Shown here: positions 1 to 6,088 of the stretch, one piece after another
Layout of the letters: every line of letters starts with the position of its first letter
Position numbering within the stretch: the first letter of the stretch is position 1
NCBI GenBank assembly: GCA_016203425.1
Contig: JACQMU010000060.1
Span: forward strand, 1 to 7,025
Source of the DNA: Candidatus Woesearchaeota archaeon
Lineage (GTDB): Archaea; Nanobdellota; Nanobdellia; Woesearchaeales; ARS49
Direction of reading: 5' to 3'
Length of the DNA: 7,025 bases
Notes under the pieces: generated by a model
Database searches by the model: none
The model's input: the letters and a program-made list of their open reading frames with translations, nothing else
What the model was told of the DNA's origin: nothing
Made by a program: the position numbers and the translations under genes

Positions 1-1
1 A

Positions 2-751
2 ATTGCAGCTGCCCCACACCAAAATAACCCAACATTTTCAGTCATTGACGGAACAATAATTTCTTATTTGTACAGCATACTTTATTACCTGATTGAACTA
101 TTAAAACAAAACATTTTATTGATTTTTGCAATCCCGGCATTATTTAACAGCAAGGATAAAAACAGGAACGTTGTGTTTTGGACAATACTGTTTTTTGCTG
201 CGTACTTTACAATCGCCATGAACAAACAAGTGAGGTTTGCACTCTTATTCTTACCATACCTCTCAATTTTTGCAGCACAAGGAATTTTGTCTACAAAAAA
301 TAACAAGATTAAGACAGCATTCATCACAATCTTCATCATAACATTTGTTTTTAACGCACACCAAGAATACACTGCAATCAAAACAACAAACGAACCAATC
401 ATGGAGTTCTACACTTTCTTTGACAAATTGCGAGGGCCAATCCTGACAGCAAACCCAATTCCAGCAGCCTATTCTGACAAATTGTTCATTCCATTTTATC
501 AAGACATAGAAACAGCACACGAAATTTATGACGCACACAAAAATACAAGCACAGTTGCATACACTACAGAATTTTATCCCTGCAGTAACTATGCCGACAA
601 AAACAAATGTCAAGAAAGAAAAAAAGAGCTCCTGATGAAAATAAGCAAAGGGCGAGAAAAAGTGTATTCAATAAATTACGGGCAAGAGTACATGATTTAT
701 TCCTTTCCAAATGCTTCATTAATCTCACGAGTTACAAAATCAGCTGTCTGA
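2..751 (+). CDS. membrane glycosyltransferase, GT-C type (GT39/ArnT/PMT-like), C-terminal part only
   Basis: The reading frame is open to the left edge, so this is the last 249 residues of a larger protein; the internal TTG at 68 is not the real start. The visible part has hydrophobic segments at about residues 19-48, 57-73, 79-96 and 105-118, followed by a soluble tail of about 130 residues. The segment MNKQVRFALLFLPYLSIFAA (73-92) resembles the late-membrane region of polyprenyl-phosphate-sugar-dependent GT-C enzymes (typically K-x-x-R-Y/F followed by a hydrophobic helix), and ANPIPAAYSDK (about 129-139) is a tail motif I associate with archaeal GT39-like proteins. Such enzymes move a sugar from a lipid carrier to protein or lipid on the outer face of the membrane. 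The catalytic acidic loop near the N terminus lies outside the window, so family is an inference; another multi-spanning envelope protein is possible. Its last 55 bp overlap the convergent hydrolase gene. Confidence 0.6.
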   Translation: MAAAPHQNNPTFSVIDGTIISYLYSILYYLIELLKQNILLIFAIPALFNSKDKNRNVVFWTILFFAAYFTIAMNKQVRFALLFLPYLSIFAAQGILSTKNNKIKTAFITIFIITFVFNAHQEYTAIKTTNEPIMEFYTFFDKLRGPILTANPIPAAYSDKLFIPFYQDIETAHEIYDAHKNTSTVAYTTEFYPCSNYADKNKCQERKKELLMKISKGREKVYSINYGQEYMIYSFPNASLISRVTKSAV

Positions 752-1671
752 AAAAAATAAATAATAAGCGTGTAATGATTGCTTGGCACCAGCAAGCATT
801 CAGGCTGGCCAAGCGCATCATATAATGCAAACTGACATTTTGTAGGCACAGCATCATCTTTAGTAGTAATAACCATGCGCACCTTGTCAGTCGAAACATA
901 CTTAGCGAACGCCAACGGCTCAACACGCAATTTCCGTAAATCCTCACGAAACTTTTCTTCACCAAGCTCGCGCACCCAATAATCCCGATAAATTTTCACA
1001 GGCTTTTCTGTAGAATTCATTACAATCTCCTCAACATTGCCACCAGCCATAAGCATAATATTTATCTTTGATTCAGGAAACACAGCAGCAGTGCCAACAA
1101 CCTGCATGCCACCCAAACTAATTCCCATAAAACCAAAATCCTTCATGCCACTTGCCTTCAAATATTTTAAAACACGCGCAGTATCGACCAAAGAGTTCTG
1201 CAGGTAATCCTCAACATCAACAACGTTCGCGTCATCAGAATGCAAAGGGCGATGAGGACCTTCCACGTCCATTAACGTGTCTTTCCGCAAAATAACCGCA
1301 GTGCTTATACCTTCATCAGCAAAAACATTCCTCGCAATAAAACCGGGCAGCTCAAGATCATCACCACCAAGAATAGGATACATAACAATCCACTGATCAT
1401 TATTGCCAACTCTCGACTCAATTGTCTGAAAAGAACTAACTTCTGCATTATTAGAAAACAACTTAACATGATATTCAGTATAATCTCTTGTTGAGCTAAC
1501 AAAATCCTTCTTCCACGCATCAAAAGAAGCAACAGCATATTTTTTTTTAATTGCTTCAGGAAATTCAACTGCTGGGCGCGCAGTTTCAACATTCATAGGA
1601 CGATAAGTAGTACAGCCTGAAAAAAACAATGACGCAGCAACACTTACTCCAGCAACAAGTTTTTCAAGCAT
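697..1671 (-). CDS. predicted lipoprotein alpha/beta hydrolase (serine hydrolase)
   Basis: This 324-residue protein has a short charged N terminus, a hydrophobic stretch (about 5-18) and a lipobox-like LFFSGC ending at Cys20, as in secreted lipid-anchored proteins. The rest fits an alpha/beta-hydrolase fold: a strand and turn IVMYPILGG (95-103) where the oxyanion region usually lies, the nucleophile elbow G-I-S-L-G-G (183-188, Ser185), an acid candidate in TTKDD (Asp272 or Asp273) and the catalytic histidine in SNHYT (His299). Order and spacing of Ser-Asp-His are normal, so it is probably an active esterase, lipase or peptidase on the cell surface; the substrate cannot be told. The start ATG (1671-1669) lies inside the end of the MBF1 gene (8-bp overlap), preceded by a purine-rich GGGGAAGAAGA, so the two are co-transcribed. 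The last 55 bp overlap antisense the end of the glycosyltransferase gene. Confidence 0.8.
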   Translation of the reverse strand: MLEKLVAGVSVAASLFFSGCTTYRPMNVETARPAVEFPEAIKKKYAVASFDAWKKDFVSSTRDYTEYHVKLFSNNAEVSSFQTIESRVGNNDQWIVMYPILGGDDLELPGFIARNVFADEGISTAVILRKDTLMDVEGPHRPLHSDDANVVDVEDYLQNSLVDTARVLKYLKASGMKDFGFMGISLGGMQVVGTAAVFPESKINIMLMAGGNVEEIVMNSTEKPVKIYRDYWVRELGEEKFREDLRKLRVEPLAFAKYVSTDKVRMVITTKDDAVPTKCQFALYDALGQPECLLVPSNHYTLIIYFFQTADFVTREINEAFGKE

Positions 1672-2128
1672 TCTTCTTCCCCTTTAACTTAATAATGTCG
1701 CCAATTGTGAACCCCTCAGATTTTTTATGTTCATGCAGCATTTTAACTTTAGACGATTCATCCTTCTCAACCAACTGAATTCTCAACAGACGCTCCATCT
1801 TTCTGGCAGTCTCCAAAGGAAGCTCAAACTGGCCAGCTTCCATTTTACGCAACAAAGAAACTTTTTCATTAATCATCTGCGCAAATTCATCCTGTGTTTT
1901 GTTCGAACGCTCTCGAGCATTTTTGATGCGTTTTCCATAATCAATTACAATTAACTCAGCCGGTGCATCATCAAAAACACTTTTTTTAGGCACAAGCTCA
2001 GGTAATTTCTCCCTAACCCTGCCAACAACTCTGCCAAACTTTTTACACTGCACGCAAACCTTCATAGAAATGCCTTCAACAACACACTCAACAACAGCAT
2101 CCGGCTTGCCACACAATTCACAAAGCAT
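1664..2128 (-). CDS. mbf1: multiprotein bridging factor 1 (zinc ribbon + Cro/C1-type HTH)
   Basis: The 154-residue product has an N-terminal zinc ribbon with CELC (Cys3, Cys6) and CVQC (Cys25, Cys28), a basic linker, and a Cro/C1-type helix-turn-helix domain at about 64-120 (DYGKRIKNARERSNKTQDEFA, then the recognition part near EKVSLLRKMEAGQFELP). The short tail FTIGDIIKLK (140-149) is also typical of archaeal MBF1. MBF1 links gene-specific regulators to TBP in eukaryotes; in archaea it is a conserved coactivator-like protein associated with transcription and translation. I chose the ATG at 2128: a TTG five codons upstream (2143) would lie only about 12 nt from the TATA box, ahead of the expected transcription start. 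It is the first gene of an operon with the lipoprotein hydrolase, an unusual partner. Family assignment is firm; the role of the pairing is unknown. Confidence 0.92.
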   Translation of the reverse strand: MLCELCGKPDAVVECVVEGISMKVCVQCKKFGRVVGRVREKLPELVPKKSVFDDAPAELIVIDYGKRIKNARERSNKTQDEFAQMINEKVSLLRKMEAGQFELPLETARKMERLLRIQLVEKDESSKVKMLHEHKKSEGFTIGDIIKLKGKKNA

Positions 2129-2139
2129 ACTACGAGGAC

Positions 2140-2151
2140 ACAACGTGTTGT
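2140..2151. promoter_or_regulatory. possible operator: inverted repeat between TATA box and mbf1 start
   Basis: ACAAC-GT-GTTGT forms two 5-base arms around a 2-base centre, touching the downstream edge of the mbf1 TATA box and ending about 12 nt before the ATG. Archaeal repressors often bind exactly here and block polymerase recruitment. The arms are short and could occur by chance, so this is only a candidate. Confidence 0.22.
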
Positions 2152-2158
2152 ATAAAAA
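2151..2158 (-). promoter_or_regulatory. TATA box of the mbf1-hydrolase operon
   Basis: On the minus strand the octamer TTTTTATA is centred about 26 nt upstream of the ATG at 2128. Archaeal TBP sites lie about 26 nt before the transcription start, so the mRNA would begin at or very near the start codon (leaderless). The octamer is clear; the start site is inferred. Confidence 0.65.
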
Positions 2159-2210
2159 TATTATGTATGGCAGATTCTGTCAAGAACTATTCTTCAGTGG
2201 TAACATTAAC

Positions 2211-2218
2211 TTTTATAA
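2211..2218 (+). promoter_or_regulatory. TATA box of the ABC exporter operon
   Basis: TTTTATAA is centred about 25-26 nt upstream of the ATG at 2240, again predicting a leaderless transcript. No Shine-Dalgarno-like sequence precedes the ATG. With the mbf1 box on the other strand it makes a divergent promoter pair; the two TATA boxes are about 60 bp apart. Confidence 0.65.
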
Positions 2219-2239
2219 CAACACACCTGAGAATTACAT

Positions 2240-3343
2240 ATGCCGGCAGAGGAAGCTCTCGAAAAACACATCAGCACAACACTTGCAAAAGGAACACCTG
2301 AAAAAGAACTCACACAGCACCTAATCAAAGCAGGATGGCCAGAAGACATCATACAACAATACATTGAAAAATTAAACAGCACAGAACACGCACTTGCATT
2401 CATAAAAATAGAAGGCGTAACAAAAACAATTAATGGAAAACTGGTTCTTGACAGAACAGACCTAACAATACCTGCAGGAGAACTCTTAGGCATCATCGGC
2501 ACAAGCGGGGCAGGCAAATCAACACTATTATACACAATTGTAGGATTCCTTGAACCAGACTCAGGAGACGTAATTCTGACACTAAAAGACCAGCAGGCAC
2601 AATCTGTCATAAAACACCCAGAAGCCATAAAACCAATTGTAGGGTTTGCGCCACAAACACCAGCAATCTATCCAAAACTAACAGTACAAGAAAACATACA
2701 ACATTTCGCAGCACTACACGGACTCAGAGGAGTTGAAATCACAGAACGAACAAAAACAGCAATCACACTCGCCAACATAAATGACGAAAAAAACACACCT
2801 GCACAAAACCTGTCAGCAGCACAACAAAAAAAACTGGACATTGCCTGCGCAATCGTCAACCAGCCAGCATTACTCATACTCGACGAGCCAACAGCAGACC
2901 TTGACCCCATAGCAGCAGAAGACATCTGGCAACTAATAACACAAATACACAAAAGCGGAACCACAATCGTTGTTGCAACACACCTTATTGACGACGCAGA
3001 AAAACACTGCACGCACATCGCAATACTGCGCAACAACAAAATAATGGAAACAGGCACGCCGGCAGAACTCAAAAACATCTACGCACGAAACTACACAATA
3101 ACCCTCGAAACAACACACAAGGCATACACAAAAATCACCAAACTGCTCCACGCATTCAAAGGCACAACAATAACAGAAAAAAACCACCAATTAATCATCA
3201 CTACATCTGTGCCAGAAACAATCATGTCAAAACTACCACACATCATCCACCAATCAAACGACAGCATAACACAATTGCATTCAAGCAAAGCAACACTCAG
3301 AACAATCTTCGAAAACCTTATCAGCAAACCCCTAAAAAAATGA
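2240..3343 (+). CDS. ABC transporter ATP-binding protein with N-terminal helical module
   Basis: The protein has 367 residues. Residues 54-280 are an ABC nucleotide-binding domain: Walker A GTSGAGKST (87-95), Q-loop Gln139 in VGFAPQ, signature LSAAQ (191-195) in place of LSGGQ, Walker B ALLILDE (210-216, Glu216 catalytic), D-loop ADLD (219-222) and H-loop His248 in VVATHL. It powers the permease encoded next, with which it overlaps by ATGA. Residues 1-50 are an extra helical module (an LEKHISTTLAKG helix, then LIKAGWPEDIIQQYI) whose pattern, a helix, G-x-x-x-x-x-L-x-x-x-L-x-x-x-GWP-x-x-x-I, resembles small modules I recall in proteins of DPANN archaea and candidate-phyla bacteria. Residues 280-360 form a C-terminal domain, as in many ABC-2 exporter ATPases. 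The ATG is fixed by the TATA box about 26 nt upstream. ATPase is certain; substrate is unknown. Confidence 0.92.
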   Translation: MPAEEALEKHISTTLAKGTPEKELTQHLIKAGWPEDIIQQYIEKLNSTEHALAFIKIEGVTKTINGKLVLDRTDLTIPAGELLGIIGTSGAGKSTLLYTIVGFLEPDSGDVILTLKDQQAQSVIKHPEAIKPIVGFAPQTPAIYPKLTVQENIQHFAALHGLRGVEITERTKTAITLANINDEKNTPAQNLSAAQQKKLDIACAIVNQPALLILDEPTADLDPIAAEDIWQLITQIHKSGTTIVVATHLIDDAEKHCTHIAILRNNKIMETGTPAELKNIYARNYTITLETTHKAYTKITKLLHAFKGTTITEKNHQLIITTSVPETIMSKLPHIIHQSNDSITQLHSSKATLRTIFENLISKPLKK

Positions 3344-5193
3344 AGCTACCAAACAAAAAACAACTGGCAAACATCATTCAAGGAATCCTAATCATAGTAA
3401 CAAAAAACACAAAAGTACTCCTCAGAACAAAAACATCAACACTATTAATCATTCTCGGACCATTATTATTAATATTCTTTGCAGGCATAGCATTCGACAA
3501 CACAAACCCATACAGCGTCAAAATAGGAACATACTCTGCAGCACACAACACACTCACCAAATCATTCATCGACAAACTCCACGAAAAACAATTCAAGACA
3601 AACTCATACAACAGCGAAGAAAACTGCATTGACGCAATCAAAGAAGGAGAAATCCACGCATGCATCGTCTTTGCACCAGACTTCAAACCAGCATTAGCAC
3701 AATCAAATGAAATAACATTTTATCTCGACTATTCAAAACTCAACCTCGCATGGACAATCACCAGCATCATCAACGAACAAATAGCCCAGCGCTCAAAAGA
3801 ACTAAGCACAAACCTCACAACAGAAATCATACGCGCACTTGACTTCACCAAACAACAAATCAACAAAAGAAAACAATCAGTCACAACACTCACCAGCCAA
3901 AACGACGAAGCAAGCAAGCGCATCTACGACATAACAGCACAACTCGAAGAATTAGACCTGTCACTCGACCCAAACCAAGCAGGACTAACAAACCTAACAC
4001 TACAAAAAAACCGCATCCAGCACTGGGCTGAAAACTCTGTCAACCTCGGAGAAAGCGCAACCCAACAAGCACTACAATATATAGGAACAATAGACGACTT
4101 AATACAAGCAAGCGCAGCCTCACCAGACCTAAAAAACAACATCCACGAATACCTGAAAACAACAGTCAACGACATCGGAACACTCAAAGAAAGAATGACA
4201 ACAACAAAAAACCTGCTCACACAAGAATCAAACGACTACGACACAGTCATGAACTCAATAATCAACAAAATCACAACAACAAAAACAAAAATAGACGCGG
4301 CATCAAACGCGCGACAACTAACCATCCAACAACTCTCAACAATCAGAACAATGCTCGACAAAGCACTCATCAGCATCCTCGAACTGCAAAAATCACTCAA
4401 CGAAATGGAAAAAACAGTAGGCACGATAAAAGTAACAGACCCAGGAAGCATTGCACAACCAATCGCAACAACAATAAAACCAGTAGCAACTGCAAAATCA
4501 TACCTCAATTATTTGTTCCCAACAATAATAGCGTTAGTCATCATGTACACAGCATTATTACTAACACCAATCCTAATACTGCTCGAAAGAAACTCACCAG
4601 TTGCACTCAGAAACTTCCTAACGCCAACAACAGACACAATATTTCTCACGTCAACATTTGCAACAAGCGCACTGCTACTCACCGCCCAGTTACTTGTAAT
4701 ACTACTCGTGGCAACAATATTCTTCTCATCACAAGTACTTGCATCACTGTTCATAACACTAATCATAAGCCTGCTGACAATAATATTTTTCACACTCGCA
4801 GGAATGATAATAGGATATGTTTTTGCAACAGAAGAAACAGCAATACTCGCATCAACATTTTTATCCACAGGATTTCTCCTATTTTCTGACGTAATATTAC
4901 CAATAGAAAGCATGTCACCATGGCTCGGATGGCTCGCACACTACAACCCATTTGTTGTGACAAGCGCACTCCTCAGAAAAACCATCGTCCTGAACGCAAC
5001 CATAGGAACATTCTGGCAAGAATTGTTGACAATAATAATTTACTGCGCAATCGCAACAGGACTAACAATCTTTGCATACAACAACATGCGCAAAAACATT
5101 GTGGGAAAATACCTGACAAGAATTGTACCTGCAAAAGAAACAATACTTTCGAAAATAAGAAGGAAAAAAATAACTATGAAATTAAGAAATTAG
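3340..5193 (+). CDS. ABC-2 type permease with large coiled-coil external domain
   Basis: The 617-residue protein has one membrane helix near the N terminus (about 32-52), a long hydrophilic region (about 53-385), then a cluster of about five helices (about 390-415, 435-462, 465-494, 499-521 and 560-580) and a basic tail ending RRKKITMKLRN. This layout, one helix, external domain, five helices, is that of ABC-2 exporters (ABC2_membrane_3 type). The external part starts with a small alpha/beta-looking region (58-130, with VKIGTYS and HACIVFAPDF) and continues as heptad-like helices with little proline (about 140-365), suggesting a coiled coil as in YhgE/Pip-like permeases. The start overlaps the ATPase stop (ATGA) and has no Shine-Dalgarno, so translation is probably coupled. 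Function is export or extrusion; possible substrates (lipid, peptide, drug, surface polymer) cannot be separated from sequence. Confidence 0.88.
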   Translation: MKLPNKKQLANIIQGILIIVTKNTKVLLRTKTSTLLIILGPLLLIFFAGIAFDNTNPYSVKIGTYSAAHNTLTKSFIDKLHEKQFKTNSYNSEENCIDAIKEGEIHACIVFAPDFKPALAQSNEITFYLDYSKLNLAWTITSIINEQIAQRSKELSTNLTTEIIRALDFTKQQINKRKQSVTTLTSQNDEASKRIYDITAQLEELDLSLDPNQAGLTNLTLQKNRIQHWAENSVNLGESATQQALQYIGTIDDLIQASAASPDLKNNIHEYLKTTVNDIGTLKERMTTTKNLLTQESNDYDTVMNSIINKITTTKTKIDAASNARQLTIQQLSTIRTMLDKALISILELQKSLNEMEKTVGTIKVTDPGSIAQPIATTIKPVATAKSYLNYLFPTIIALVIMYTALLLTPILILLERNSPVALRNFLTPTTDTIFLTSTFATSALLLTAQLLVILLVATIFFSSQVLASLFITLIISLLTIIFFTLAGMIIGYVFATEETAILASTFLSTGFLLFSDVILPIESMSPWLGWLAHYNPFVVTSALLRKTIVLNATIGTFWQELLTIIIYCAIATGLTIFAYNNMRKNIVGKYLTRIVPAKETILSKIRRKKITMKLRN

Positions 5194-5198
5194 TGTTC

Positions 5199-5300
5199 TG
5201 TCGCTGTTGTTGCCAGTGCGACGGTCGTGTCACTACGTTCCACACCCTGCGCGCTCACCCGAAGGGACAACCCCAAGCGCGCCGCACGGCAACAGCGACA
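5199..5300. ncRNA. GC-rich foldable element: candidate structured RNA or palindromic dispersed repeat
   Basis: About 65% GC (66 of 102 bases by my count) in a neighbourhood of about one third GC. The ends are perfect 11-base inverted repeats, TGTCGCTGTTG (5199-5209) with CAACAGCGACA (5290-5300). The stem continues after a 3-base bulge (5210-5212): 5213-5214 pair with 5288-5289, and after A5215, 5216-5220 pair with 5283-5287, giving 18 base pairs. Stacked directly on it is a second 7-bp hairpin, GCGCGCT (5249-5255) with AGCGCGC (5276-5282). Its 20-base loop can itself pair as CCC-GAA-GGG, read CCC-TTC-GGG on the minus strand. The strand is open: the minus strand has an AT-rich box (5316-5325) upstream and a run of seven T (5164-5170) downstream, mildly favouring it. 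I see no box C/D motifs, kink-turn or tRNA B box, and recognise no known family. It could equally be a short inverted-repeat mobile element; no target duplication is visible. Confidence 0.4.
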
Positions 5301-5345
5301 ATAAAAATGTCTTTGTTAATATTTTGACGATAGAACAACCGCACC

Positions 5346-5353
5346 TTTTTAAG
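5346..5353 (+). promoter_or_regulatory. TATA box of the nop5-fibrillarin operon
   Basis: TTTTTAAG is centred about 25-26 nt upstream of the ATG at 5375. This fixes the nop5 start and predicts a leaderless mRNA. It lies about 46 nt downstream of the GC-rich element, so that element is outside the predicted nop5 transcript. Confidence 0.6.
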
Positions 5354-5374
5354 TATTGTTCATTAAGAACCGCT

Positions 5375-6088
5375 ATGCAATTCCGCCAATTGAGAGAACA
5401 AACAATAATAGAAACAAAACAAAAAATCAAGCAATCAGTGGGCGAAGACACGCTAATAATTCAAGCAGCAACAACACTCGAAACACTCACCACAGTAACT
5501 AACACCCTCATTGAAAAGTTACGAATGTGGTGCGAATTATACAATCCAGAGTTCTCCCACGAAACAAAAGACAACAAAACATTTGTCGATGCAATAGCCA
5601 ATACCAAGACCACACAAAAAAAAGAAACAATGGGCGGCAAACTCGAGGAAAAAGACATAACTGCAATACAAAACTTTGCAAAAACAATACAGCAAATATC
5701 AGCAACACAACAAGAAATATTAAAATACGCTGAAACAAAGCTAAAAAACAACTGCAAAAACATTTTAGAAATTTTAGAAACAACACTGACAGCAAAATTA
5801 TTGATATTAGCAGGCTCACTAAAAAACTTAGCAATGATGCCAGCATCAACCATACAACTTTTAGGAGCACAAAAAGCATTATTTAAACATTTAAAAGAAG
5901 GCGCAAAAACACCAAAATACGGCATCCTCGCCACACACCCATTAGTTGAAAAAGCATCAGCGAAGAATAAAGGAAAAACAGCAAGAATATTGGCAAGCAA
6001 AATTGCCATCGCAGCAAAAGTTTATTATTTTAAAGGCAGTTTTATTTTCGACCAACTAAAAAAAGAAATCAAACAAAAAATACCATGA
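5375..6088 (+). CDS. nop5: Nop5 (Nop56/58 family), minimal form lacking the N-terminal fibrillarin-binding domain
   Basis: The 237-residue product has the Nop5 coiled-coil region (about 10-135, with EDTLIIQA at 24-31, EKLRMWCELYNPEFS at 47-61 and a second helix ending near 135) and the Nop domain (about 136-225) with the signature MPASTIQLLGAQKALFKHL (155-173). Further conserved pieces are KTPKYGILATHPLV, GKTARILASKIAIAA and YFKGSF. Nop5 is the scaffold of box C/D sRNPs: the Nop domain binds the L7Ae-RNA complex, the coiled coil dimerises, and an N-terminal domain docks fibrillarin. Here the protein begins directly at the coiled coil; the N-terminal domain of about 120 residues present in Pyrococcus-type Nop5 is absent, as is the usual lysine-rich tail. 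The ATG at 5375 is supported by the TATA box about 26 nt upstream; the frame stays open to 5207 only through the GC-rich element. It overlaps fibrillarin by ATGA. Confidence 0.93.
   Translation: MQFRQLREQTIIETKQKIKQSVGEDTLIIQAATTLETLTTVTNTLIEKLRMWCELYNPEFSHETKDNKTFVDAIANTKTTQKKETMGGKLEEKDITAIQNFAKTIQQISATQQEILKYAETKLKNNCKNILEILETTLTAKLLILAGSLKNLAMMPASTIQLLGAQKALFKHLKEGAKTPKYGILATHPLVEKASAKNKGKTARILASKIAIAAKVYYFKGSFIFDQLKKEIKQKIP

Noticed and set aside
621..627. Oligo-T terminator for the hydrolase operon (T7 on the minus strand inside the glycosyltransferase gene)
   Set aside because: A-runs are common in this coding DNA, so one T-run on the other strand is not evidence enough.
607..825. Small plus-strand frame across the glycosyltransferase-hydrolase junction
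   Set aside because: Lysine/arginine-rich translation of A-rich DNA in a shifted frame, covered by two better-supported genes.
2129..2143. Five-residue N-terminal extension of MBF1 starting at TTG 2143
   Set aside because: It lies too close to the TATA box to be transcribed, and the zinc-ribbon start MLCELC is the usual MBF1 beginning.
2206..3190. Long antisense frames (cysteine/serine-rich) opposite the ABC ATPase gene
   Set aside because: They come from low-stop composition opposite A/C-rich coding DNA and have no domain-like sequence or promoter; the ATPase motifs are on the plus strand.
5199..5300. tRNA, 5S rRNA, SRP RNA or box C/D sRNA identity for the GC-rich element
   Set aside because: No B-box GGTTCGANNCC, no 5S or SRP core motif I can recognise, and no RUGAUGA/CUGA boxes or kink-turn G-A pairs next to the 3-base bulge.
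5190..5310. Transposon-like MITE with target-site duplication
   Set aside because: The 11-base terminal inverted repeats fit, but flanking bases (GTTC on the left, ATAA on the right) do not form a direct repeat, and copy number cannot be seen here.
5207..5374. Upstream extension of nop5 in frame through the GC-rich element, from a TTG
   Set aside because: The extra 56 residues are not Nop5-like, the sequence is explained by inverted-repeat structure, and the TATA box 26 nt before 5375 places transcription start at the ATG.
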